Positions 51,118 through 60,542 are shown, counted from the stretch's first letter. The stretch: 64,000 nucleotides of DNA from Ralstonia pickettii (GCF_000607165.1 NZ_JFZG01000011.1:1-64000); one strand, 5' to 3'. Numbers and translations: made by a program. Notes: a model not told the origin generated them from the sequence alone.

Positions 51118-52830
51118 ATGAAGACATTGCTACGTAAGTTCCTGTGCGCGCTCGTCTTTGCGGGCGGCCTGCTCGGCATCTCGCTGACAGCGCCAGCGCA
51201 GGCTGCCACCTGCACGATCGGGCTCGGGTCCATCTGCGTGACGGTGGCGGGAACGACAACCAGTACGCCAGCCCCGATGCTGGTGCTGTACGACGCCCCG
51301 CCAAACGACCAGTACACCAACCTGGGCAAGGCGTACGCGATCATGCTGTACAACCTGCTCGCGCACTTCAACACCACCATCACGATGCTGCCCGTGCAGA
51401 ACTACACGGCTGGCATGACCGAGCAGTACACCGCCATCTTCTACATGGGGAGTTACTACAACAACCCCATACCGGCGGCGTTCCTGTCGGATGTGACCAC
51501 CACGCAGAAGACCGTGGTCTGGTTCAAGTACAACCTGTGGGAACTTGCCTGGAACGCGGCGTATCCGTTCACCTCGCGTTACGGCATCAATTTTGTCGGT
51601 CTGCGCGGCATGAACTCGGCACCGTCGGCCACTACACCAAATCCGGGGTTCTTCGATACGGTGTCGTACAAGAGCCAGACCATGACCAAGTACTACGCCT
51701 TCAATGCCACGACCGGCGCCATCAGCGCTGATCCGGACATTGGCGTGACCTCGGTGGCTGATCCCACCAAGGCGAGCAGTGTGGTGACGATCACCAATTC
51801 CGTTACGCAGGAGACCGCCCCGTACATCATGCACTCGGGCAACTTCTGGTACGTGGCCGACATGCCGTTCTCGTATATCGGCCCACGCGACCGCTACCTG
51901 GCGATGTGCGACATGCTGCATGACATCCTGGGTACCAATGCGCCCACCCTGCACCGCGCGCTGGTGCGCCTGGAAGATGTCAACGCCACCAACACCGTGA
52001 AGTCCATCAACACGCTGACGGACTATCTGTACAGCTTGAAGATTCCGTTCTCGATCGCCACCATCCCGCTGTACACGGACCCGAACGGCGTCTACAACGG
52101 CGGCGTGTCGCAGACGATCCACCTGGTCAACGCGACGGGGCTCAAATCAGCGCTCAACCATGCGTTGCCACGTGGGGGGAAGATCCTGATGCACGGCTAC
52201 ACGCACCAGTACAGCAACATCCCGAACCTTATCAACGCGGTCAGCGCGAACGACTTCGAGTTCTGGCTCGCTACGCAGAACCGGCCTGTGAACGAAGATT
52301 CAACGCAATGGGCAGCAGGGCGATTGTCTTCCGGGCTGCTGGAGTTCCAGCTCAATGGCTACGCGCCGTTCGCCTGGGAGGCGCCGCACTATCAATCGTC
52401 TCCGCTGTCGATCAAGGCCGTGCCGCAGTACTTCAAGAACACCTACCAGCGCGTGGTGTATTACACATCGGATAACCCGCAGACCTTGAACTCGACCACC
52501 GCAGGACATGATTTTTCGGTTGGCCAGTTCTTCCCCTACATCATTCAGAAGGACTACTACAACCAGCGCATCATTCCGGAAAACCTGGGCAACGTGGAAT
52601 ACAACATCTGCAATATCGATCCGTCGTCATGCCTGACGTACACCGCACAGGACATCCTGACCAACGCGACGTATGCACAGGTGGTACGCGACGGCTTTGC
52701 CTCGTTCTTCTTCCATCCGTTCTGGCTGGAGCCCGATCTTGGCACGCCGGGCTATACCGACTTCCAGACCATCATCACAGGTATCACCAGCATGGGGTAC
52801 ACCTGGGTTGACGCTAGCACGGTGAAGTGA
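51118..52830 (+). CDS. DUF2334 polysaccharide deacetylase-like protein
   Basis: 570 aa with a signal peptide (MKTLLRKFLCALVFAGGLLGISLTAPAQA). GGAG lies 7 nt before ATG 51118 (an alternative ATG at 51091 overlaps the previous stop). The C-terminal half carries the DUF2334 (NodB-like, metal-dependent deacetylase) motifs: Asp287 in RLEDVNA, and His359/His363 in HGYTHQY. The N-terminal third is an unknown beta-rich region (VVWFKYNLWELAW, MNSAPSATTPNPG). It would deacetylate the exported glycan, as PgaB or IcaB does in PNAG pathways (inference). Confidence 0.8.
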   Translation: MKTLLRKFLCALVFAGGLLGISLTAPAQAATCTIGLGSICVTVAGTTTSTPAPMLVLYDAPPNDQYTNLGKAYAIMLYNLLAHFNTTITMLPVQNYTAGMTEQYTAIFYMGSYYNNPIPAAFLSDVTTTQKTVVWFKYNLWELAWNAAYPFTSRYGINFVGLRGMNSAPSATTPNPGFFDTVSYKSQTMTKYYAFNATTGAISADPDIGVTSVADPTKASSVVTITNSVTQETAPYIMHSGNFWYVADMPFSYIGPRDRYLAMCDMLHDILGTNAPTLHRALVRLEDVNATNTVKSINTLTDYLYSLKIPFSIATIPLYTDPNGVYNGGVSQTIHLVNATGLKSALNHALPRGGKILMHGYTHQYSNIPNLINAVSANDFEFWLATQNRPVNEDSTQWAAGRLSSGLLEFQLNGYAPFAWEAPHYQSSPLSIKAVPQYFKNTYQRVVYYTSDNPQTLNSTTAGHDFSVGQFFPYIIQKDYYNQRIIPENLGNVEYNICNIDPSSCLTYTAQDILTNATYAQVVRDGFASFFFHPFWLEPDLGTPGYTDFQTIITGITSMGYTWVDASTVK

Positions 52831-52832
52831 CG

Positions 52833-53720
52833 ATGTGCCGGATGCGCTTGTTACTGGCGACTGTCATGCTGGCATTGAGCGCATCCTCTGAGGCCGCAGG
52901 GTCGGTGGGCGCCATGCCCGCCGGCCCTGTGCCGTTGTATGGCGTGACGGTTGACGCTGTGGACAACGTGCCTGCCGTGGTGGACGCGCTGTCGCACCTC
53001 TCGCGCACGCCCACGGTGCGCGTCGTCTTTGATGAAGGCATGGACGCGCCGCATTACGTTGGGGCGGTGGCGGCCATCCGGGACGTCGCGTATGTGATGG
53101 GCGAACTGGTGGATTCCTCCACACTCAAGCAATACACCACACCGCAACTGCGCGAGCGTGCCGCCGCTTACCTGCACACGCTCGGCAGCAATGTCGACGT
53201 CTGGGAAATCGGCAACGAGATCAACGGCGAGTGGACCGGCCCCACACGCGACGTGATCGACAAGACCATGGCGGCCTATGAAGTCATCAGAGCCGGCGGC
53301 GGCCGCACGGCGCTCACGCTGTACTACAACGAGGGCTGCGCCGAGCAGCCGTCACGCGCGATGTTCGAGTGGGTGCAACGTAATGTGCCGCTGCGCTTGC
53401 GCGATGGGCTCGACTACGTCTTCATCAGCTTCTATGAAGACGATTGCAAGATCGCACCGCCCGATTGGAACGCAGTGTTCACCAGGCTAGGCGGACTGTT
53501 TCCGCACGCCGCTTTGGGGTTTGGAGAAGTCGGGACGCGGCATGCCGTACGCAAGCCGGCGCTCGTCGCGCACTACTACGGGCTCGCGGTCACGCATCCT
53601 CGCTTTGTCGGCGGCTACTTCTGGTGGTACTTCCGGCAAGACATGGTGCCGCGCTCAAGGCCGCTATGGCGCAGCCTCGATGCGGCGTTCCTGAGCATGC
53701 CCGTGGCGGTCAGCCGCTAG
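52833..53720 (+). CDS. Secreted clan-A-type glycoside hydrolase
   Basis: 295 aa. A signal peptide (MCRMRLLLATVMLALSASSEA) is followed by a TIM-barrel-like sequence. The conserved acid/base is Glu129 in IGNEING and the nucleophile is Glu232 in GFGEVG, the pattern of GH5/GH39/GH53-like clan A enzymes. GGTGAAGTGACG before the start is a poor Shine-Dalgarno, and an earlier GTG at 52827 overlapping the previous stop is possible. As part of the cluster, it probably trims or cleaves the glycan, as many exopolysaccharide operons include a hydrolase. It overlaps the convergent mscS gene by 11 bp. Confidence 0.75.
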   Translation: MCRMRLLLATVMLALSASSEAAGSVGAMPAGPVPLYGVTVDAVDNVPAVVDALSHLSRTPTVRVVFDEGMDAPHYVGAVAAIRDVAYVMGELVDSSTLKQYTTPQLRERAAAYLHTLGSNVDVWEIGNEINGEWTGPTRDVIDKTMAAYEVIRAGGGRTALTLYYNEGCAEQPSRAMFEWVQRNVPLRLRDGLDYVFISFYEDDCKIAPPDWNAVFTRLGGLFPHAALGFGEVGTRHAVRKPALVAHYYGLAVTHPRFVGGYFWWYFRQDMVPRSRPLWRSLDAAFLSMPVAVSR

Positions 53721-54843
53721 CTCGCGCGCTGACGCGTTGGGTGTTAGCCGTTGATTTGCGGTCTGCCAGGTCTTCGGGTTCAACCGGCTCGCCGTCACGA
53801 CGCACCAGCTGGATCGTGCGCGTGGGCAGCGCGAACGAGGTACCGAGATTCTCCAGCCCTTCCAGGATCGTCAGGTTGATGCGCTGCTGGATGTCCATGT
53901 ACAGGTTGAAGTCCGGATCGGTCACGAAATACACGACCTCGAAGTTCAGAGCGTTCTCGCCAAACTCCTTGAAGTGCGCGCGATCAAACCGCGTGTTGCC
54001 GGCGGCTTCCACCGCACGGCGCACGATGTCCGGAATTTTCTGCAGCTGCGCGGCGCGCGCATCGTAGGTCACCCCGAAGGTGAAGACGATGCGTCGTTCC
54101 GACATCCGTTTGTAATTGTGAATCGTGCTCTTGAGCAGCGCCGTGTTGGAAGCGATGATCTCTTCGCCCGACAGGCTGCGGATGCGTGTGGTCTTGAGGC
54201 CCACGTGCTGCACCGTGCCGGCAATCGATTCGAAGACGATGAAGTCTCCGATCTCGAACGGCTTATCCAGCCCGATGGCGAGCGAGGCAAACAGGTCACT
54301 CAGGATGCTTTGCACTGCCAGCGCCACCGCCACGCCGCCCACACCCAGGCTGGCAACGAAGGCCGTGATGTTGACGCCCACGTTGGCCAGAATGGCCAGC
54401 AGCAGCATTGACCACAGCGCAAACCGCAGCACCCACGCGGTCATTGATGTGATCACGGGGTTGCGCGTGGCGTGGGTCTGCGTCGACAGCCGGTCACGCG
54501 CCCATAGCTTCACGCCGCGATTGAGCCACAGGGCAATCTGGAAACCGATGATGACGAACCAGATGTGGTCGAGCTTGTTGGCAATGCGCGTTGGCAGATC
54601 GATGAAGTACGAACCAGCGAGCAATGCGGCCAGCGCAATGAACACCGGATGCGTATCGCGTAGCACCGCCGTGACGAGAATGTCGAAGCGGTAGCCCGTC
54701 CGGCGGGCACGCGCGTCAAACCGGTTGCAGATCAGGTGCAAGACGCTGGACAGCAACACATATGCAGCGATTACTGTCAATGCGGCGGCGGCCCAATCGC
54801 GGGCCGGCACGCGCAGGAAGGTGTGGGCGTTGAGCCACTCCAT
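53710..54843 (-). CDS. MscS-type mechanosensitive channel
   Basis: 377 aa with about four membrane segments. The last forms the pore (FALWSMLLLAILANVGVNITAFVASLGVGGVAVALAVQSILSDLFASLAIGLDKPFEIGDFI) with the family's Gly/Ala packing and the cage start RIRSLSGEEIIASNTALL. The cytosolic beta part and C-terminal domain follow. GGAG lies 6 nt before ATG 54843 (an in-frame ATG at 54849 is possible). It relieves hypo-osmotic pressure. Its relation to the glycan cluster, if any, is only positional. Confidence 0.85.
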   Translation of the reverse strand: MEWLNAHTFLRVPARDWAAAALTVIAAYVLLSSVLHLICNRFDARARRTGYRFDILVTAVLRDTHPVFIALAALLAGSYFIDLPTRIANKLDHIWFVIIGFQIALWLNRGVKLWARDRLSTQTHATRNPVITSMTAWVLRFALWSMLLLAILANVGVNITAFVASLGVGGVAVALAVQSILSDLFASLAIGLDKPFEIGDFIVFESIAGTVQHVGLKTTRIRSLSGEEIIASNTALLKSTIHNYKRMSERRIVFTFGVTYDARAAQLQKIPDIVRRAVEAAGNTRFDRAHFKEFGENALNFEVVYFVTDPDFNLYMDIQQRINLTILEGLENLGTSFALPTRTIQLVRRDGEPVEPEDLADRKSTANTQRVSARASG

Positions 54844-54897
54844 GGACATCTCCGTGCAGATAACACGGATGCTGCGCCGCACATAGCGTGCCTGCCC

Positions 54898-55914
54898 TTA
54901 CTGCCGCAGCGTTGCCTTCGGCTCGGCGTCGGTCGGCACGCACACGCGGTTGCGGCCCTGTCGCTTGGCTTCCATCAGGCCGAGATCGGCATCGGCCAAA
55001 AGGCGTGCCAGGTCTTGCCCGGGGCGCAGCGGTGCGGCGCCCACGCTCACTGTCAGCGGCCCCACGGGCGTTTGCGTGCCGGCCACCGCCGTCTTGAGCC
55101 TGTCCACCACGGCAAGCGCGCCGGTCAGGCCGCAGCCCGGCAGCAGCACAGCAAACTCGTCACCGCCCAGACGGCCGAACAGGTCAGCCGGGCGCAGCAC
55201 GCCGGCCAGCGCATCGGACAGCGCGACGAGTGCCTCGTCGCCGGCGGCATGTCCCCACGTATCGTTGATGGATTTGAAGTGATCGACGTCGAGGTAGAGC
55301 GCGCACAGCGGCTCGGCATGATGCTGCGCACGTTCGACCGCAAAGGTGCCCAGTTCGAAGAAGCGTTGCCGCGCGAGCATACCGGTCAGGTGGTCGGTGT
55401 TGGCGCGATCGGCCAGGCTGCGTTCGGCCGCAAAGTGCCGCGCCATGGCGCGCAGCAGGTAGTGGTGAATGACGGCGGCCGCAGCAATGCAGATTGGCAG
55501 ATAGAGCACCAGCCCCAGCCAGCCGTGGTGGATTGCTGTGGCGGGTTCTGGCGCGATCAGCAGGGCAACGATAGGCCCGGCCGTGCACAGCGCCATGGCG
55601 ATGCAGAAATCGCGCCGGTTGAGCCACGCGGGGCTGGTGGCAAGCGGCATCAGATAGAACGCCGGCAGGACCCATTGGAGCCCTGCCTGATGGCCGAACG
55701 CGATGATGGCCACTTCCTCTGCCAGCAGGTGCGTGAGCGCCAGCAGCCCCCACATGCCGGTGTGCCGATACCGCTGTGCGACCACCACGATCGCCATCAG
55801 CAGCAGGAGCAGCGCGAGCAGCGGCCCCGGCCGATGCAGCAGCCCGACTGACCAGCCCAGCACGATTGCGAAGGCGTAACCGAGCACGCCGCATTTGCTC
55901 AGCGCGATGATCAT
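54898..55914 (-). CDS. Membrane-bound diguanylate cyclase (GGDEF)
   Basis: 338 aa from ATG 55914. A longer form (start in the 56000 region) is possible because the reading frame stays open upstream to 56175. Five or six hydrophobic segments (a MASE-like sensor) precede a GGDEF domain (about 180-335). The domain has the active-site motif RLGGDEFAVL and an I-site R-P-A-D five residues before it, so product inhibition should be intact. It makes c-di-GMP. Located 1.2 kb from an MshEN-containing NfrB homologue, it is a candidate to feed that receptor. Confidence 0.85.
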   Translation of the reverse strand: MIIALSKCGVLGYAFAIVLGWSVGLLHRPGPLLALLLLLMAIVVVAQRYRHTGMWGLLALTHLLAEEVAIIAFGHQAGLQWVLPAFYLMPLATSPAWLNRRDFCIAMALCTAGPIVALLIAPEPATAIHHGWLGLVLYLPICIAAAAVIHHYLLRAMARHFAAERSLADRANTDHLTGMLARQRFFELGTFAVERAQHHAEPLCALYLDVDHFKSINDTWGHAAGDEALVALSDALAGVLRPADLFGRLGGDEFAVLLPGCGLTGALAVVDRLKTAVAGTQTPVGPLTVSVGAAPLRPGQDLARLLADADLGLMEAKRQGRNRVCVPTDAEPKATLRQ

Positions 55915-56140
55915 CGGCACAAAATGGCGCGCCTGATAGTCACGCGAGGGTGTGCGTGCGTCGGGCAGGTCGGAGGCGGTAGGCAGGTTCGCGCTCAAGG
56001 CAGGGCAAGAGAGACCCTCTGGCGCGACGGGATGATGCGGGCGCGGGCGGGGCCGAATTGCGCAACAAAGCGCGCATTCTAATGGCGGCAGGCAACCCCG
56101 TGCGCGGATTTTTAGTGGGGGGAATCCCGCAATGTGTGTC

Positions 56141-57460
56141 TCAGCCTGCCAGCACTTGCCACACCAGCCACACATTGGCGACGCTGATGACGATGAATAG
56201 CCCCCACGCCAGCCAAGACGTTAACCGACTGTTAACAAATACCCCCATCAGCGTGCGATCGCCCGTCATGCGGATCAGCGGAAGCATCGCAAACGGCAGT
56301 TGCAGGCCGAGCACCACCTGGCTGATGACAAGCAGTTTGCCGATGGCGTGGTCGCCCAGCATCGCCACGCCGATGAACGCGGGGATCAGCGCCAGTGCCC
56401 GCGTGATCAACCGCCGCTGCCAGCAGGGGATGCGCAAGTCGAGGAACCCCTCCATCAGGACCTGCCCCGCGATGGTGCCGGTAAAGGTCGAGCTTTGCCC
56501 CGCCGCCAGCAACGCGATGCCAAACAGCAGCCCGGCCAGCGCCGTTCCGACGATGGGCTCCAGCAGGTGGTAGGCGTCTTCGATGTCGGCCACGTTCTGA
56601 TGGCCGTGCGCGTTGAATGCCGCTGCCGCCAGGATCAGGATCGCGCCGTTCACGAGCAGCGCGAGGCTCAGCGACGCGATGGTGTCCAGCCGCGACAGGC
56701 CGATTGCCTCGCGCTTGGCATCCTCGGTGTTCGCCGTCATGCGCGTCTGCACGATGGACGAGTGCAGGTACAGGTTGTGCGGCATCACCGTGGCGCCGAG
56801 GATGCCGATGGCCAGATACAGCGGCTCGCGCTGGCTCACGGCCTGCCACGAGGGCATCAACCCGGCCGCTACCGAAGGCCAGTGCGGCTTGATGAGCACG
56901 AGTTCAACGAAGTAGCACAGCCCAATCGTGAGAATGAGCCCCAGCACGATGGCTTCCAGTTGGCGGAAGTTTTTGCCCTTCAGGCCCAGCACGATCAGCG
57001 TGTCCAGCGCGGTGAGCGCCACGCCCCAAAGGATCGGCACGCCCAGCAGCAGGTGGAAGGCCAGCGCGCAGCCCAGTACCTCAGCCAGGTCGCACGCAAT
57101 GATGGACAGCTCTGCCAGCAGCCATTGCACGCGCAATGCGCCAGGCTGATAGCGGTTGCGAGAGGCGCGCGCCAGGTCCATGCCGGTGACGATGCCCAGT
57201 CGTGCCGACAGGCACTGCAGCACCATGGCCGCCAGGCTGGAGAGCACGACCACGAACAGCAACGCATAGCCGTAACGTGAACCGGCTTCAATGTCGGTCG
57301 CCCAGTTGCCCGGGTCCATATAGCCGACCGACACCAGCAGCCCCGGCCCCGCAAAGCGCAGCAGCTTCTTCCACAGCGGCAGGCCGGGCGGCACGGCGAC
57401 GGTGCCGCGCACCTCGGATGGACAGAACGGCGCGGTGGCGGTCGTGGGCAGGCGGAACAT
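56141..57460 (-). CDS. mntH: Nramp family Mn(II)/Fe(II) transporter
   Basis: 439 aa with 11 hydrophobic segments. The signature SVGYMDPGNWATDI (DPGN, metal-binding Asp and Asn) is in helix 1. GATVMPHNLYLHS (MPHN, Met and His metal ligands) is in helix 6. It imports manganese or iron with protons across the inner membrane. There is no clear Fur or MntR box, although a small GGAATTCCGGAAT repeat is near its start. The diguanylate cyclase gene follows on the same strand, and its alternative N-terminus would overlap mntH. Confidence 0.92.
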   Translation of the reverse strand: MFRLPTTATAPFCPSEVRGTVAVPPGLPLWKKLLRFAGPGLLVSVGYMDPGNWATDIEAGSRYGYALLFVVVLSSLAAMVLQCLSARLGIVTGMDLARASRNRYQPGALRVQWLLAELSIIACDLAEVLGCALAFHLLLGVPILWGVALTALDTLIVLGLKGKNFRQLEAIVLGLILTIGLCYFVELVLIKPHWPSVAAGLMPSWQAVSQREPLYLAIGILGATVMPHNLYLHSSIVQTRMTANTEDAKREAIGLSRLDTIASLSLALLVNGAILILAAAAFNAHGHQNVADIEDAYHLLEPIVGTALAGLLFGIALLAAGQSSTFTGTIAGQVLMEGFLDLRIPCWQRRLITRALALIPAFIGVAMLGDHAIGKLLVISQVVLGLQLPFAMLPLIRMTGDRTLMGVFVNSRLTSWLAWGLFIVISVANVWLVWQVLAG

Positions 57461-57692
57461 GCGCGTGTGACTAAGGAAAACGCAATCGGAATTCCGGAAT
57501 GATAGCTAAACGCCACGCTGCACGCCTGGAACCGCGCCCGATATGTGTTGGTGGGGCGACTTTCTCGTCACGTGTCTCCACACATTTAAGGCAAAGCTCA
57601 GTCCGTTGCGGTAGATTTCGAGCTTCGCCGGCGCCTGTTTCCACGCGCCGGTTGTCCGTTTACCGTCATTACCGCCGCCGAGACTCCCGCGC

Positions 57693-58370
57693 ATGAACGC
57701 CATCCTCCTTATCGAAGACGATTTGCCGTTGGGCACGGCGCTGGCCCGCGCGCTGCGTCAGGCCGGCTACAACGCGACCTGGGTGCGCCGCCTGGTCGAC
57801 GCGCAGAAATGGATCACCACCAACACCTTCGAAGCCATCGTGCTCGATCTCGGGTTGCCCGATGGTGAGGGCCATACCTTCCTGGAAGAACTGCGGGCCG
57901 CGCACAGCGACGTGCCTGTCATCATTGCCAGCGCGCGCGATGCGCTGTCGGAACGTCTCAAGGGGCTGGATTCCGGCGCGGATGACTTTCTCGTCAAGCC
58001 GTTCCCCGTGGATGAGCTCATCGCCCGCCTGCGCGCCGTGCTGCGTCGGCATGCGGGGCAGAGCACCAACCAGTGGAACGTCGGCAACCTGGTGGTGGAG
58101 CCCTCGCAGAAGCGCGTGACGCAAGAGGGCCAGGTCATCGAACTCACGCCGCGCGAATACCAACTGCTGCTTGAACTTGTGCGCCGCGCGCACCGCTGGG
58201 TGCCGCGCGAAACGCTCATGGACGCGCTCTACCGTGAGGGCGACAGCGTGAGCGCCAACGCGCTGGAAGTCGTCATCCACCACCTGCGCCGCAAGCTCGG
58301 CAACGAAACCATCCAGACCATTCGCGGTGTCGGCTACATGATCGGCGGCAACCGCGGGGCCGCCCAATGA
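57693..58370 (+). CDS. OmpR-family response regulator (QseB/TctD-like)
   Basis: 225 aa. The receiver has Asp52 (IVLDLGLPDG), the IEDD acidic pair and FLVKPF. A winged helix follows (VIELTPREYQLLLELVRRAHRWVPRETLMDALYREGDSVSANALEVVIHHLRRKLG, then IRGVGYMIG). It couples by ATGA overlap to the kinase at 58367. It is a QseBC/TctDE/PmrAB-type system, and the signal cannot be read. Confidence 0.88.
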   Translation: MNAILLIEDDLPLGTALARALRQAGYNATWVRRLVDAQKWITTNTFEAIVLDLGLPDGEGHTFLEELRAAHSDVPVIIASARDALSERLKGLDSGADDFLVKPFPVDELIARLRAVLRRHAGQSTNQWNVGNLVVEPSQKRVTQEGQVIELTPREYQLLLELVRRAHRWVPRETLMDALYREGDSVSANALEVVIHHLRRKLGNETIQTIRGVGYMIGGNRGAAQ

Positions 58371-59854
58371 AGCTGGCGGTTCCAGCCATCCTGCGGGTTC
58401 GCTCACTGTCGTTCCGCCTGTATGTGCTGATCCTGCTCGCGCTGGTGTTGATGCTGCTGGTGCAGCTCGTCATCGCGCATCTGGAAATCTCGCGCACCAA
58501 CAGCCGCCAGGTGGTGAGCGACCTGCGCATGTCGGCGCAGGCCTATGCGGACCTCACCACGCTCAACATGGACGACGTGCCGCGCCGCGAAGAATTCCTG
58601 CGCCGGCTCACCGACATCAAGCTGGGCCTGTCGCTGCCCAACATCCTGCCGGGCGAATTCCGCTACGTGCTGTGCGATCGTGCCGGCCACGTCATCACCG
58701 CCTTCCCCGGTGCCCCCACCATGCCGTGCGGCAAGGCGCACGACACCGTCGTCGAGATCATGCTGGAGGGCAAGCCGTGGCGCAGCTATACGGTCGACAG
58801 CGTCGACGGCAAGATCTCGGCCACCGTGGCGCAGCCCCTGACCGCGTACGAGCGCGCCATTCGCGACCTGTTCGAGGAGGTGGCGGTGGCGCTGGCCATT
58901 CTGGCGAGCGCGTTGATGGTGATGGTTGGTTGGGCAGCGCACCAGGGTCTCAAGCCGCTGCGCACGCTCACGCGCCAGGTTGAGGCGCGTGACTCTGCCG
59001 ACCTCGACCCCGTGCAGAGCGTCGAGCACGCCGAGCTGAAACCGCTGGTCGATGCCTTGAACGGGCTGTTCGCGCGTGTGCGTCGCGGCATCGAGGCGGA
59101 CCGCCGTTTCTTTGCCGATGCCGCGCACGAACTGCGCACGCCGCTAGCCGCCATTCAGGCGCAGGCGTATGTCGTGTCGCATTCCGATAGCGAAGACGAT
59201 CGTTCTACCGCGCTGCGTGAGTTCGACCGCGGCATTTCACGCGCAACGCAGTCACTCGCCAAGCTGCTTGCCATTGCGCGGCTGGATGCGCGCCGCGTGG
59301 AGGCGCAGCTTGCCCAGGGCGCGTTGTCGGACCTGGCGGGCTGTGCACGCAGCGGCGTGATCCAGCAGGCCTCGCGCGCAGAGCGTCGCAACATCACGCT
59401 GTCGTACGACGGCGCCAACCAGGCGTGGGTGTCGGTTTCGCATGAAGACGCTGCGACGCTGGTGGAAAACGTACTCGACAACGCCGTGCGCGAAACGCCC
59501 AACGGCGGCGAGGTGCGCTTGGCCGTCAAGCGCATCGAGCAGGCGGGCGTGCCGATGGTCGAGCTGCGCATTGAAGACTCCGGCCCCGGTATCCCGCCCG
59601 ACGAGCGCGATCGCGTATTCGAGCGCTTCTACCGTCCGCGCACCAGCCAGTCGCAGGGCAGCGGCCTGGGCTTGGCGATCGTGCGCCGTATCGTGGAATT
59701 GGGGAATGGCTCGGTGGCCATCGAAGACGGCCTCGCCCATGCGGACGGCAGAGGCTGCGCGATCGTGATCCGCCTGCCGGCGCTGGATTCCGCGCCCGAG
59801 CCGATCGAGCCCGACGATGCGCCTCCCGGCATGGCCGACACGCCCAGCCACTGA
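58367..59854 (+). CDS. Sensor histidine kinase (QseC/TctE-like)
   Basis: 495 aa. Membrane helices lie at about 16-42 and 176-200, with a sensor of about 130 residues between (MDDVPRREEFLRRLTDIKLGLSLPN..., CDRAGHVITAFPGAP). HAMP is followed by the phospho-acceptor ADAAHELRTPLAAIQAQ. The ATPase domain has ENVLDNAVRETPNGG, EDSGPGIPPDERDRVFERFYRP and GSGLGLAIVRRIVELG. It pairs with the preceding regulator. The C-terminus is acidic and Pro-rich (PEPIEPDDAPPGM). Confidence 0.88.
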   Translation: MKLAVPAILRVRSLSFRLYVLILLALVLMLLVQLVIAHLEISRTNSRQVVSDLRMSAQAYADLTTLNMDDVPRREEFLRRLTDIKLGLSLPNILPGEFRYVLCDRAGHVITAFPGAPTMPCGKAHDTVVEIMLEGKPWRSYTVDSVDGKISATVAQPLTAYERAIRDLFEEVAVALAILASALMVMVGWAAHQGLKPLRTLTRQVEARDSADLDPVQSVEHAELKPLVDALNGLFARVRRGIEADRRFFADAAHELRTPLAAIQAQAYVVSHSDSEDDRSTALREFDRGISRATQSLAKLLAIARLDARRVEAQLAQGALSDLAGCARSGVIQQASRAERRNITLSYDGANQAWVSVSHEDAATLVENVLDNAVRETPNGGEVRLAVKRIEQAGVPMVELRIEDSGPGIPPDERDRVFERFYRPRTSQSQGSGLGLAIVRRIVELGNGSVAIEDGLAHADGRGCAIVIRLPALDSAPEPIEPDDAPPGMADTPSH

Positions 59855-59891
59855 TTGGCGCGCGCTGGCCGTGCCGTCCACCGGCCGCTGA

Positions 59892-60503
59892 TCAGTAACC
59901 GACCGTGAAGCGCTGGCGCGGGTGCGCCGGCTTTTCGGTTTCGTCGAGGAAGGCGATGGCGTAATCCTCCATCGAAATCCACGGCTTGCCATTGGCATCC
60001 ACCAGCAGCGAATCCTTGCCGACGCGGAAGTGGCCCGTGCGCTCGCCCGGCTCGAAGATGGCCGACGGCGACACGAACGTCCAGTTCAGCTCGGTTTCTT
60101 TGCGCAGCGCGTTTAGGAAATCACGCCCGGCCGACGCCTCGTCAAAGTACTCCTTGGGGAACTGCGGCGTGTCGATCAGTGCCACGCCCGGGGCCACTTC
60201 CAGGCTGCCGGCGCCACCCACCACCAGCAGGCGAGGCACGGCCGCCTTCTTCACCGCACCGACGATCTGGTCGGCGCTAGCCTGCAGAAAGCGCACCGTG
60301 CTGTAGGCCACATCGTTGCCAGCGAGTGCGGCCACGAGGCCAGCCTGGTCGGCCACATCCACATCTTTGGCGGTCAACCCCGCACGTGCAGGCAGCTTGG
60401 ACGCCGTGCGCGCAATGGCTGTCACCTGGTGGCCGCGGCGCAGTGCTTCGTCGATCAGGCGGGTGCCCACGCGCCCCGTGGCGCCGATGATTGCGATCTT
60501 CAT
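59892..60503 (-). CDS. NAD(P)-dependent oxidoreductase (NmrA-like SDR)
   Basis: 203 aa atypical SDR. The N-terminal nucleotide-binding GATGRVGTRLIDEALRRGHQV and the NmrA/flavin-reductase-like layout lead to a short C-terminal domain. AAGGAG sits 6 nt before ATG 60503. It lies downstream of the Rrf2 regulator gene on the same strand. The 99-bp gap includes a 9-bp perfect inverted repeat that is probably the operator. A role in oxidative or quinone stress is possible. Confidence 0.85.
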   Translation of the reverse strand: MKIAIIGATGRVGTRLIDEALRRGHQVTAIARTASKLPARAGLTAKDVDVADQAGLVAALAGNDVAYSTVRFLQASADQIVGAVKKAAVPRLLVVGGAGSLEVAPGVALIDTPQFPKEYFDEASAGRDFLNALRKETELNWTFVSPSAIFEPGERTGHFRVGKDSLLVDANGKPWISMEDYAIAFLDETEKPAHPRQRFTVGY

Positions 60504-60542
60504 AGTCAACTCCTTATGGAATGGTTTGAGCGGTTAAAACGT

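Noticed and set aside
45283-53720. Identifying the glycan cluster as a PNAG (pga/ica) locus
   Set aside because: The genes are functionally parallel, but the polymerase has an MshEN tail and NfrB layout, and WecB points to ManNAc rather than GlcNAc precursor. PgaD is absent and the deacetylase is DUF2334, not PgaB-like two-domain.
57488-57500. GGAATTCCGGAAT repeat before mntH as a Fur or MntR box
   Set aside because: It does not match Fur (GATAATGATAATCATTATC-like) or MntR half-sites well and is short enough to occur by chance.
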